Shown here piece after piece: positions 1-7,671 of a DNA stretch of 64,000 bases. Each line of letters begins with the position of its first letter. Within the stretch, counting starts at the first letter, position 1. Source of the stretch: Maribellus sp. YY47 (lineage in GTDB: Bacteria; Bacteroidota; Bacteroidia; Bacteroidales; Prolixibacteraceae); the NCBI RefSeq assembly GCF_023111095.1, contig NZ_JALGYW010000014.1, positions 62,001 through 126,000 on the forward strand. The letters run 5' to 3'. Under the pieces are notes generated by a model that worked only from the letters and a program-made list of their open reading frames with translations, was not told the DNA's origin and did no database searches. A program made the position numbers and the translations under genes.

Positions 1-161
1 CAACACCCGATAAGGCTTATTTCGTAAAAGTGGGGCTGGGTGAAACCATGACGGCTCAGGATATTCTGGATGGTTACATGATCGTTGAAATCGGAATGGC
101 AGCTGTCAGACCCGCAGAATTCATCGTTTTGAAATTCTCTCACAAAATGCAGGAAGCTTAA
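1..161 (+). CDS. Contractile tail sheath protein, C-terminal end only (partial)
   Basis: Only the last 52 codons are present; the frame opens at base 3 and stops at 159-161. The visible end reads as the typical C-terminus of phage/eCIS sheath proteins: a KVGLGETMTAQDI motif, then MIVEIGMAAVRPAEFIV and a final FSHKMQE. In the family this C-terminal domain forms the inner layer of the sheath and makes the handshake contacts that drive contraction around the inner tube. It lies directly upstream of two tube genes, as in Afp/PVC clusters. The rest of the protein and any further sheath paralogues or cap protein lie outside the window. The family call is firm; the exact paralogue (Afp2, 3 or 4 type) cannot be told. 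Confidence 0.9.
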   Translation, partial: TPDKAYFVKVGLGETMTAQDILDGYMIVEIGMAAVRPAEFIVLKFSHKMQEA

Positions 162-190
162 TAATCGAATAATCTTTAAATGTTATAGTT

Positions 191-637
191 ATGGCAACAT
201 CATATCCAATTCCAAAGTTTCATTTTAAAGTTAGCTTTGGTGATACAGAATTTAATTGCACAGAGGTTTCCGGCCTCGATTTCGAAGCCGAGGTGATCGA
301 ATACCGTTCGGGCGCCGATGCTGAATACCACAAAACCAAACAGCCCGGTCTTTCCAAATACAGTAACATTACTTTAAAGCGGGGCACTTTTGTGGATAAA
401 GGGCGCGAGTTCTACGAGAAGTGGATTAAAACCGTCTATTTTCAGGAAAAGGGCGAGCAGTTCAGGGGTGATCTGGTGATCAGTCTTTTGAATGAGAGCC
501 ATGAACCGGTGGTGAGCTGGAAAGCGATTAACGCCTACATCACAAAAATTCAATCCACCGATTTAAAGGCTGACGGAAACGAAATTGCGATTGAAACAGC
601 TGAGTTTGTGCATGAAAAACTGACCATGATCGAATGA
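191..637 (+). CDS. eCIS inner tube protein 1 (gp19/Hcp-like fold)
   Basis: This 148-residue protein matches the conserved tail-tube family of eCIS particles (Afp1/Afp5, T4 gp19-like). Visible family marks are FHFKVSF near the start, a VSGLDFEAEVIEYRSG stretch, KYSNITLKRG around residue 60, and an IETAEFVHE C-terminus. Hexamers of such proteins stack into the rigid tube that is driven out when the sheath contracts, and cargo travels in the lumen. It begins 29 bases after the sheath stop and overlaps the next gene by four bases (ATGA), so translation is probably coupled. Full length for the family. It is probably the main (Afp1-like) tube subunit because it follows the sheath, but which of the two tube genes supplies the bulk of the tube is inference. 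Confidence 0.93.
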   Translation: MATSYPIPKFHFKVSFGDTEFNCTEVSGLDFEAEVIEYRSGADAEYHKTKQPGLSKYSNITLKRGTFVDKGREFYEKWIKTVYFQEKGEQFRGDLVISLLNESHEPVVSWKAINAYITKIQSTDLKADGNEIAIETAEFVHEKLTMIE

Positions 638-1074
638 CAGGCTATTATCCACCCATAGGATTTCATTTCAGCGTTGAGTTTCCGGAGATTTCTTCCAATG
701 GCAAAGATCAGCAGTTTCAGTCGGTTACCGGCTTATCGGTCGATATTGATACGGAAGAAGTTGTGGAAGGGGGCGAAAACCGGTTTAAACACAAAATTCC
801 GGTTCGTACCAAATATCCAAACCTGGTGTTAAAGCGGGGTTTGCTGGTCGATTCGGAGGTGATAAAGTGGTGCCGCGACGCTGTGGAGAACTTTCAGTTC
901 AAACCCACCGGGATCATTGTAAAACTGTTGAACGAGAAACACGAACCACTGGTTAGCTGGAGCATCGTTCATGCATATCCCGTGAAATGGAGTCTTGTTG
1001 ATCTGAATGCCGAAGAAAGCAAACTGGCAATTGAAACGCTGGAATTAACCTACAACTACTTTAAAGTGATTTAA
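634..1074 (+). CDS. eCIS tube initiator-type protein 2 (Afp5-like)
   Basis: A second, diverged tube protein of 146 residues. It keeps the same layout as its upstream neighbour: FHFSVEF near the start, a VTGLSVDIDTEEVVEGG segment, KYPNLVLKRGLLVD, and a C-terminal IETLELTYNYF. The start ATG overlaps the previous stop. In Afp, PVC and AlgoCIS a second tube paralogue forms the first ring that joins the tube to the spike and baseplate; its position just before the DUF5908 and LysM genes fits that role. The family assignment comes from the sequence; the adaptor-ring role is inferred from gene order. Confidence 0.9.
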   Translation: MTGYYPPIGFHFSVEFPEISSNGKDQQFQSVTGLSVDIDTEEVVEGGENRFKHKIPVRTKYPNLVLKRGLLVDSEVIKWCRDAVENFQFKPTGIIVKLLNEKHEPLVSWSIVHAYPVKWSLVDLNAEESKLAIETLELTYNYFKVI

Positions 1075-1076
1075 TC

Positions 1077-1235
1077 ATGCCGATCGAGATAAAGGAACTA
1101 CACATTCGAATCAATGTGTCGAACGATGCCGACCAACCTGCAACATCTGCAGCGCCTGCCAATTCAAAAGAGGAAATTATTGAAGCCTGTGTGGAACAAA
1201 TAATGGAAATTCTGGACAGAAAGGAGGAGCGGTAA
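1077..1235 (+). CDS. DUF5908 / Afp6-like small eCIS protein
   Basis: A 52-residue gene fills the gap between the tube and LysM genes. It starts MPIEIKELHIRINV, the hallmark opening of the DUF5908 family (Afp6/Pvc6), followed by an Ala/Pro-rich linker and a short acidic helix ending in DRKEER. The ATG lies two bases after the preceding stop, and the stop is one base before the next ATG, so it sits inside the operon without a gap. The family is found almost only in eCIS loci; its role is poorly known. Gene calling can miss it because of its size. The opposite-strand frame covering this region has no family likeness. Confidence 0.85.
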   Translation: MPIEIKELHIRINVSNDADQPATSAAPANSKEEIIEACVEQIMEILDRKEER

Positions 1236-1236
1236 G

Positions 1237-1956
1237 ATGTCAGGAGAACTGGTAAAACTTCAGATAAAAGCATACAGCGATGAGCAGTTTAATAACGAGG
1301 TAGCCAATGGCGAATTTCGGACCCTGTTGAATCCTGAAAAGTACGTCTTTAAATACAAGGTGGAACAAAACAGTCAGCAGGCCTCAGGGACGAGTTCGTC
1401 GGCGCCGCGTTATAACCGCACACCGCCCGAAGACCTGGATCTGGAGTTTATTTTCGACCGAACAGGTGTTCTTTTAAATTACGGGGATCCATCCACCGCT
1501 TCCGATGATCATTTGTCGGTTGACGAGGGAGTGGGGATTGCTGACGATGTGGATCAGTTCAAACGCGTGGTTTTCGACTACAATGGAGATGAGCACCGTC
1601 CGAACTACCTGATCATCACCTGGGGGGCACTTTTGTTTAAAGGAGTGCTCACCGAAATGGATATCACTTTTAAGTTGTTTAAATCCGACGGAACGCCGCT
1701 GCGTGCCACAGCCACAGCCAAGTTCAAAGGTTTTATCGAGGACAATCTCAGGGTGGCGCTGGAGAACAATACTTCTCCCGATTTAACTCACGTGAGAATT
1801 GTAACCGAAGGCGATACACTGCCCCTGATGACATTCCGGATTTACGGTGATTCAAAATATTACCTGGAGGTGGCAAAAGTGAACAAGATCACCAATTTCA
1901 GGAAACTGAAAGTTGGTCAGCAAATTTTCTTTCCACCCATAGAAAAAGTCTCGTAA
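1237..1956 (+). CDS. eCIS tube-capping baseplate protein with LysM domain (Afp7-like)
   Basis: A 239-residue protein. The first ~170 residues match the contractile-injection-system tube-protein N-terminal family (FRTLLNPEKYVFKYKVEQ, then LDLEFIFDRTGV), and the last ~55 residues form a LysM-type domain beginning HVRIVTEGDTLPLMTFRIYGD and ending KLKVGQQIFFPP. T4 gp53-like and Afp7/Pvc7 proteins have this layout and sit between tube and spike, clamping wedge proteins with the LysM fold rather than binding peptidoglycan. It lies in the usual place directly before the spike gene, with one base between stop and next ATG. Confidence 0.9.
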   Translation: MSGELVKLQIKAYSDEQFNNEVANGEFRTLLNPEKYVFKYKVEQNSQQASGTSSSAPRYNRTPPEDLDLEFIFDRTGVLLNYGDPSTASDDHLSVDEGVGIADDVDQFKRVVFDYNGDEHRPNYLIITWGALLFKGVLTEMDITFKLFKSDGTPLRATATAKFKGFIEDNLRVALENNTSPDLTHVRIVTEGDTLPLMTFRIYGDSKYYLEVAKVNKITNFRKLKVGQQIFFPPIEKVS

Positions 1957-1957
1957 T

Positions 1958-3706
1958 ATGCCTGAACAAAGAGTCATACCAACACAACGGTCTGCCGATC
2001 TGGTTACCTGGAAAATACTGATTGAAGGCGAGGAATTGTCTTCAACCTACCAGGTACTGAGTATTGCCGTTGAAAAGGAGATCAACCGTATTCCGTGGGC
2101 GAAGATCGTTTTGCTGGACGGTGACCCGTCAGCACAGGATTTTGCATTAAGCAATGAATCATTCTTTGTCCCGGGAAAAGAGATCGAAATAAAGGTGGGT
2201 TATCATTCCGATGAGGAAACGGTTTTTAAGGGTATGGTTATCCGTCATAATTTATCGATTAGGTCAGACAAGGCACAACTGGTGATCGAGTGCAGGGATA
2301 AAGCGGTGAAAATGACGATCGGCCGCAAAAGCAAATATTTCTACGAAAGTAAAGACAGCGATATTCTGGAAGAAATCATTAGCGCCCATAACCTGGAAGC
2401 AGATGTGGAAGCAACGTCGGTTGATTATCCTGAAATGGTGCAATACCGTGTCAGTGACTGGGATTTTATGATCGCACGTGCGCAGGCCAACAGCAAGGTT
2501 TGTGTCGTGGACGATGGAAAGGTCTCGGTGGTGACACCTGATTACAGTCAGGAAGAAAAACTAACGCTGGTTTACGGTGCTACCATCCTTCATTTTGACG
2601 CGGAAATTGATGCCCGGAACCAGTTTGGAAACATTACCTCCTTTGGTTGGGATGTGGCAAATCAGGATGTTTGGGAGCGGGAAGCCGCAGCATTGAATGT
2701 TCAGTTAAACGGAAATATTTCGGCCGATGAACTGGCATCGGTGATTGATTTGGAAAAACTGGAATTAAAAGATGGCAGCGGACTTAGCGATGCCGGGTTA
2801 CAGGCCTGGGCCGATGCCCGGAACCTGTTTAACCAGCTTTCGAAATGCCGGGGAAGTGTCCGTTTTCAGGGAATCGCTGATGTGAAACCGAATACAACCA
2901 TTGCTCTGGCAGGAGTAGGCGATCGCTTTAATGGGAAAACCTATGTGTCAGCCGTTCGTCATCACATGACCGAGGGAAACTGGACCGTTGATGCCCAGTT
3001 TGGTGTCGATTCAAAATGGTTTACCGATAAATCGGATATCAACGAGCTTCCGGCGTCGGGCTTGCTCGGAGCTGTGCATGGACTGCACATCGGAAAAGTT
3101 ACGCAACTGCAGGACGATCCGGAAGGAGAGTACCGGGTGTTAGTTCGAATGCCGCTGATCAACAACGACGAACAAGGTGTTTGGGCACGGGTGGCAACAC
3201 TCGATGCGGGCAATAACCGCGGCTCGTTTTTCAGACCTGAAATTGACGATGAGGTAATTATCGGTTTTCTGAATGGAAGTCCGAACGACCCTGTAATTCT
3301 CGGAATGCTAAACAGCAGTGCCAATCCTGCTCCGCTGGAGCCGGAAGATGCCAACAACGAAAAAGGTTTTGTGACGCGCAGTGAAATCCGCTTCATTTTT
3401 AATGACGACGATGTAAGCGTGACCATGGAAACACCCAACGGCAATAAAATGGTGATCAGTGATGCGGATGGCGGAATAAAACTGGAGGATGAAAACGGCA
3501 ACCTGATTCAGATGGATGCGAACGGAATTAAGATCGAAAGTGCGAAGGATTTGAATTGTAAATCTTCAGCAAATACGGTAATTGAAAGTGATGTAAATCT
3601 CGAACTATCGGCGGGTGCACAGTTTAAGGCCGAAGGTGGAGCGGGCAGTAGCCTGGAATCATCGGCTATTACAGAGATAAAAGGATCAATGGTAAAAATT
3701 AACTGA
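1958..3706 (+). CDS. VgrG-like spike protein (gp27-gp5 fusion, Afp8-like)
   Basis: This 582-residue protein forms the trimeric hub and needle under the tube. Residues ~1-370 resemble the gp27-like hub (FVPGKEIEIKVGYHSDEETVFKG, later VQYRVSDWDFMIARAQ). An OB-fold of gp5 type starts near residue 376 (HIGKVTQLQDDPEGEYRVLVRMP, with GSFFRPEIDDEVIIGFLNG and PVILGML). From ~residue 480 a repetitive, glycine- and aspartate-rich tail (for example GGIKLEDENGNLIQMDANG) matches the triple-stranded beta-helix needle. No extra lysozyme or toxin domain is visible, so it looks like a structural spike only. The next gene encodes the PAAR tip that would cap it, one base after the stop. Confidence 0.94.
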   Translation: MPEQRVIPTQRSADLVTWKILIEGEELSSTYQVLSIAVEKEINRIPWAKIVLLDGDPSAQDFALSNESFFVPGKEIEIKVGYHSDEETVFKGMVIRHNLSIRSDKAQLVIECRDKAVKMTIGRKSKYFYESKDSDILEEIISAHNLEADVEATSVDYPEMVQYRVSDWDFMIARAQANSKVCVVDDGKVSVVTPDYSQEEKLTLVYGATILHFDAEIDARNQFGNITSFGWDVANQDVWEREAAALNVQLNGNISADELASVIDLEKLELKDGSGLSDAGLQAWADARNLFNQLSKCRGSVRFQGIADVKPNTTIALAGVGDRFNGKTYVSAVRHHMTEGNWTVDAQFGVDSKWFTDKSDINELPASGLLGAVHGLHIGKVTQLQDDPEGEYRVLVRMPLINNDEQGVWARVATLDAGNNRGSFFRPEIDDEVIIGFLNGSPNDPVILGMLNSSANPAPLEPEDANNEKGFVTRSEIRFIFNDDDVSVTMETPNGNKMVISDADGGIKLEDENGNLIQMDANGIKIESAKDLNCKSSANTVIESDVNLELSAGAQFKAEGGAGSSLESSAITEIKGSMVKIN

Positions 3707-3707
3707 T

Positions 3708-3998
3708 ATGCCGCCTGCTGCAAGAATAACCGATATGCATGTTTGCCCGATGGTAACCGGAACCGTTCCGCACGTGGGAGGTCCGATACTTCCCCCGGGT
3801 TGCGCAACAGTGCTGATTGGAGGACAGCCGGCAGCACGGGTAGGAGACATGGCAACTTGCACCGGGCCCCCTGATTCCATTTTAACGGGCTCAGGAACCG
3901 TAATGATCGGCGGAATGCCCGCAGCAAGATTGGGAGATACAACAGCACATGGTGGAACAATTGTAAGCGGATTTGGAGCCGTAATGATTGGAGGATAA
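3708..3998 (+). CDS. PAAR-repeat spike tip protein (Afp10-like)
   Basis: A 96-residue protein made almost wholly of PAAR repeats: PAARITD near the start, PAARVGDMATC in the middle and PAARLGDTTAHGG near the end, with His and Cys residues able to bind the single zinc or iron of the cone. PAAR proteins sharpen the VgrG needle. There is no N- or C-terminal effector extension, so it is a plain tip. Here the PAAR gene precedes the gp25 gene, while in Afp and PVC gp25 (Afp9) comes first. Confidence 0.94.
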   Translation: MPPAARITDMHVCPMVTGTVPHVGGPILPPGCATVLIGGQPAARVGDMATCTGPPDSILTGSGTVMIGGMPAARLGDTTAHGGTIVSGFGAVMIGG

Positions 3999-4000
3999 AA

Positions 4001-4411
4001 ATGGAAAAACAACACTCATTTTTAGGAACAGGATGGAGCTTCCCGCCTGAATTTCAAAAAGAAAACAAAGCAGTGAAAATGCTTCAGGACGAGGAAGACA
4101 TCAACAGTAGTCTGCACATTCTGTTGACGACCCGTTTGGGCGAGCGCGTTATGGTGCCTGATTACGGTTGTAACCTCGATGAGTTGCTGTTTAAACCATT
4201 GAACCTGACGGTGAAAACATACGTGTTCGATTTGATAAAGCGGGCGATTCTCTACCACGAACCACGAATCGATGTCAACAAGATTGCGATTGATCCGGTG
4301 AATGAGCTGGAAGGCCAGTTGCTGATCAACATCGATTACACGATCCGAACAACAAATTCAAGACGAAATATGGTTTTCCCATTTTACAAAACCGAGGGTA
4401 CCGAACTATAA
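4001..4411 (+). CDS. gp25-like baseplate wedge protein (Afp9-like)
   Basis: A 136-residue GPW/gp25-family protein. Visible marks are FLGTGWSFPPEF at the start, LHILLTTRLGERVMVPDYGC in the middle and a C-terminal INIDYTIRTTNSRRNMVFPFY. The EPR-type core motif of the family appears as HEPRIDV. In contractile systems gp25 joins the baseplate wedge to the first sheath ring and helps trigger contraction. Length is typical. It starts two bases after the PAAR stop. Confidence 0.94.
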   Translation: MEKQHSFLGTGWSFPPEFQKENKAVKMLQDEEDINSSLHILLTTRLGERVMVPDYGCNLDELLFKPLNLTVKTYVFDLIKRAILYHEPRIDVNKIAIDPVNELEGQLLINIDYTIRTTNSRRNMVFPFYKTEGTEL

Positions 4412-4422
4412 AAACACACTAA

Positions 4423-7400
4423 ATGGCAGGTTGCGGAAAAGACATATTGTTAACGCGGGAAGGAACAGAACAAACACAACGTTTCAGCGAAATACTCGAT
4501 CCTTCGTGGGTTAAACTCAATAATTTTGGTTTAAGTGAATGGATGAGGTTTGCCTGGAACTTTGCAGCTCATCTTCAGTATTACGGGGTGGATGACGACA
4601 AAGTGTCTTCCGGAAACTGGCAGGATTTCTTTTTCACGAAAGAGGAATTGGAGGCTTTCCTTACAAAGGTGAAAGAAGGACAGGAAATTACGCCTCACCT
4701 GGCTTTGTTTGTAACCTTTGTAAAGCTGTTGGAGGTTACACAAAAACATTTTAACAGCCTCACGCAAAGTCACCTCGACTTTTATTTCAACCGGGTACTG
4801 AAAATTGAAAAACAGGCCGCTGTTGGCGATAAGGTTCATATTCTTTTTGAACTGGCAAAAAACGCCGTGGATGAAAAGATTGCCTCAGAAACACAGCTGG
4901 ACGCCGGAAAAGATGCAACCGGGAAGAAGCTGATCTATCAAACAAAAGAAGAGCTGATTGCGAACCAAACCGTTGTAGCACAGCTGAAAAGTGTTTACAA
5001 CGATCATGACTTAAGTAAAATAAAAGCAGCGGAAGTGGCCAATTCTTATGACGGATTGGGGGAAGATTTTCCGAATAAAGAAGTCAAATGGTGGCCTTTT
5101 GGGTATTTCGAACCTGCTCCAAAAGACGGTGATCCCGATTTGCGAGAATATCCCGAATTGCCCGATGCAAAAGTTGGTTTTGCTGTTTCGGGCGAAATAC
5201 TCGAATTGCAGGAGGGCGAACGTGATGTATTGATACGATTGAAGTTCGACAGCAACCTCTCCGGAAGTATTTCCCGCGATGATCTGGAAGCCAACCTCGA
5301 GGTGTTTTGTACCGGAGAAAAAGGCTGGATCGGACCTTTGGAAATCCTGGCACAGTCAGGAGGAGAGGACGAAGATCCGGTATCATTTAGTTCAGGCGTA
5401 AAAAGCGGCGACCTGAAAACACTGAATATTTTGTTTCGGGTTCCGAAAGAGGAAAAAGCGGTGGTGAAATACGATGCAAAAGTACATGCAGAGCATTTCA
5501 ATGCCAATTTCCCGGTTTGCCGGGTACTTTTCAAAACGGCAGATCCGGATGCCCATCAGCTTTACCGCGAACTGATCGCCAAAGAACTTATTTCGGCGAG
5601 TATCAGTGTATACGTGAAGGGCGTCGAAAGCCTTTCATTATCCAACGATTTTGGAGACATTAATGCCGCCAAGCCTTTTTATCCTTTCACAACTCAACCT
5701 GTCAAAAAATCAAAGTTTAACATCAACTATCCCGAACTATTCAAAAAGAAATGGGGAGATCTGCATGTAAAAATCGACTGGAAAAATACACCGGATGCTT
5801 TTAAAGAATGGTATGCTGCCTATCGGAAGAGTTTCAAATTTCAGATGACCTCGCTCGATTACAGCAATCAGATTTTTAGCAAAGCTTACATCGATTCTCT
5901 GACAGCGTCTCCACCTGTCGGAATAGGTAAGGTAGTCGGAATGGCTAAATTCAATTTCAGCAACCTTATCATTTCGTCTGACGAAGATTTTACCGCTGCG
6001 GTGGAGATTTTTCAGAACGAAGACTGGGAATTTGTAGCCGATAAAAAGGAAATTCCACTGTATGATACAAAAGAAGATGACGGAGCTTTTTCGATGAATT
6101 TTGATGTTTCCAACCCGGAATCAGATGATGATAATACCGGACCAATTCGCTTGTCATTGATTCAGCCCTTTCTTCATGATATGTTCCCGCGACTGTATGC
6201 GGTGGCGATGAGCAGCGAAGATAAAAACATACTGATTCCGAATGAACCTTACACGCCTTTTGTTGAAAAAATAACGCTTAATTACACGGCTAAGGCCGAA
6301 CTGAAACCCAGCGGAGAAAGCTACGATATCGAAGAGTTTGACCTGTTTCACGAACATCCGTTTGGGCAGGCAAAAGAATCGATTATCGGCAAGTTATCCA
6401 ATAAAATAGTGGCAAAACAGGAAGCCACTAAATTGCGGGCGGTTCCGAATTATTGCAAAGGCGGTGAATTGTACATTGGCCTGGAAAATGTGAAAAAACA
6501 GCAGATTGTTTCGTTGCTGATCCAGGTGCTGGAGGGAAGTGAAAACCCGGAGGCAGAATCTTTTACAGGTAAGCAAAAAGTGGAATGGTGGATGTTGTGT
6601 AACAACGACTGGAAACAGTTGGATACCACCGCCATTATTGCCAACGAAACGGATAATTTGCTGAAATCGGGGATTTTGAAATTTACGGTTCCAAAAGAGG
6701 CAACCAACGACAATACTTTGCTTCCGGCTGGCTACATGTGGCTGAAAGCCCGGATTCATAAAAAATACAATGCGGTTTCGAAAGCCATCGGAATTCATGC
6801 GCAGGCTGTGGTTGCTGAGTTTTCAGATAAGGGAAACGATCTTTCGCACCTGAAAAACGGTTTGCCGGGAGATACTATTTCGAAAATGATTTTCAGAATT
6901 CCGAAGGTAAAAAGCTTGTCGCAGCCTTACAGTTCGTTTGGAGGCAAACCCGAAGAAAGTGATGCTGATTACTACCGCCGCGTAAGCGAACGACTGCGGC
7001 ATAAAAACAGGGCCATTTCGATGTGGGATTACGAACACCTGGTACTTCAGAATTTTCCCGAAATTCATAAAGTAAAATGCCTGAATCACACCTGTTCCAA
7101 AATTGTAAACAAGCAGCGAAAAACTCGTTACCTGGCGCCGGGAAGTGTAGTCGTGGTGGTGGTTCCTGACATCGTCAATAAAAATGTGTTTGACATTTAT
7201 CAGCCGCGCGTGAGCAAAGCAACTTTGAATAATATTGAAAACTACCTTAAAAAGCTCAACTCTCCTTTGATCAATACCGTGGTCATTAATCCCGAATACG
7301 AGGAAGTAAAAGTGGCGTTAAAGGTTCAGTTTAATACCGGTTTTGATAATGTCTATTCCAAAAAAATACTGAAAGAAGATTTAACCAAACTGTTGTCGCC

Positions 7401-7671
7401 GTGGGCGTTTGATACTTCCGCCGAAATTCGTTTTGGTTTGTCGCTGCACAAAAGCGTGGTGATCAATTATGTCGAAAAACTGCCTTATGTGGATTTTGTA
7501 AGCGATGTAAAACTCTTTCAGAAAATTGCCGGAGCAGAGGAAGAAGTAAAAGTAGCTGTTCCGTCGAGCCCCGAAACCATATTGGTGTCCTCAAAAGCAC
7601 ATGTTGTGGATGACCTGATAAACGACTGTTCCAAAAACGAAATTGAACCAGCAGAAAAATGTCAGAGCTAA
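4423..7671 (+). CDS. Large baseplate wedge protein, gp6/baseplate J type (Afp11-like)
   Basis: A 1082-residue protein in the position of Afp11. The C-terminal third carries the baseplate-J-like signature from about residue 840: FGGKPEESDADYYRRVSERL, then RAISMWDYEHLVLQNFP and PGSVVVVVVPD. The N-terminal two thirds are alpha-rich and less conserved, as in other Bacteroidota eCIS. Family members dimerise to build the inner wedge ring around the spike hub. The 3' end overlaps the next reading frame by 13 bases, which suggests coupled synthesis of the two wedge partners. Assignment to the family is strong; the fine role is from homology and order. Confidence 0.88.
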   Translation: MAGCGKDILLTREGTEQTQRFSEILDPSWVKLNNFGLSEWMRFAWNFAAHLQYYGVDDDKVSSGNWQDFFFTKEELEAFLTKVKEGQEITPHLALFVTFVKLLEVTQKHFNSLTQSHLDFYFNRVLKIEKQAAVGDKVHILFELAKNAVDEKIASETQLDAGKDATGKKLIYQTKEELIANQTVVAQLKSVYNDHDLSKIKAAEVANSYDGLGEDFPNKEVKWWPFGYFEPAPKDGDPDLREYPELPDAKVGFAVSGEILELQEGERDVLIRLKFDSNLSGSISRDDLEANLEVFCTGEKGWIGPLEILAQSGGEDEDPVSFSSGVKSGDLKTLNILFRVPKEEKAVVKYDAKVHAEHFNANFPVCRVLFKTADPDAHQLYRELIAKELISASISVYVKGVESLSLSNDFGDINAAKPFYPFTTQPVKKSKFNINYPELFKKKWGDLHVKIDWKNTPDAFKEWYAAYRKSFKFQMTSLDYSNQIFSKAYIDSLTASPPVGIGKVVGMAKFNFSNLIISSDEDFTAAVEIFQNEDWEFVADKKEIPLYDTKEDDGAFSMNFDVSNPESDDDNTGPIRLSLIQPFLHDMFPRLYAVAMSSEDKNILIPNEPYTPFVEKITLNYTAKAELKPSGESYDIEEFDLFHEHPFGQAKESIIGKLSNKIVAKQEATKLRAVPNYCKGGELYIGLENVKKQQIVSLLIQVLEGSENPEAESFTGKQKVEWWMLCNNDWKQLDTTAIIANETDNLLKSGILKFTVPKEATNDNTLLPAGYMWLKARIHKKYNAVSKAIGIHAQAVVAEFSDKGNDLSHLKNGLPGDTISKMIFRIPKVKSLSQPYSSFGGKPEESDADYYRRVSERLRHKNRAISMWDYEHLVLQNFPEIHKVKCLNHTCSKIVNKQRKTRYLAPGSVVVVVVPDIVNKNVFDIYQPRVSKATLNNIENYLKKLNSPLINTVVINPEYEEVKVALKVQFNTGFDNVYSKKILKEDLTKLLSPWAFDTSAEIRFGLSLHKSVVINYVEKLPYVDFVSDVKLFQKIAGAEEEVKVAVPSSPETILVSSKAHVVDDLINDCSKNEIEPAEKCQS

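Noticed and set aside
2962-3501. Long reading frame on the minus strand inside the spike gene (and others at 7668-8354, 20738-21244)
   Set aside because: They lie fully inside well-recognised plus-strand genes, show no family likeness and are rich in residues typical of antisense frames (Ser, Phe, Arg). No promoter or start signal supports them.
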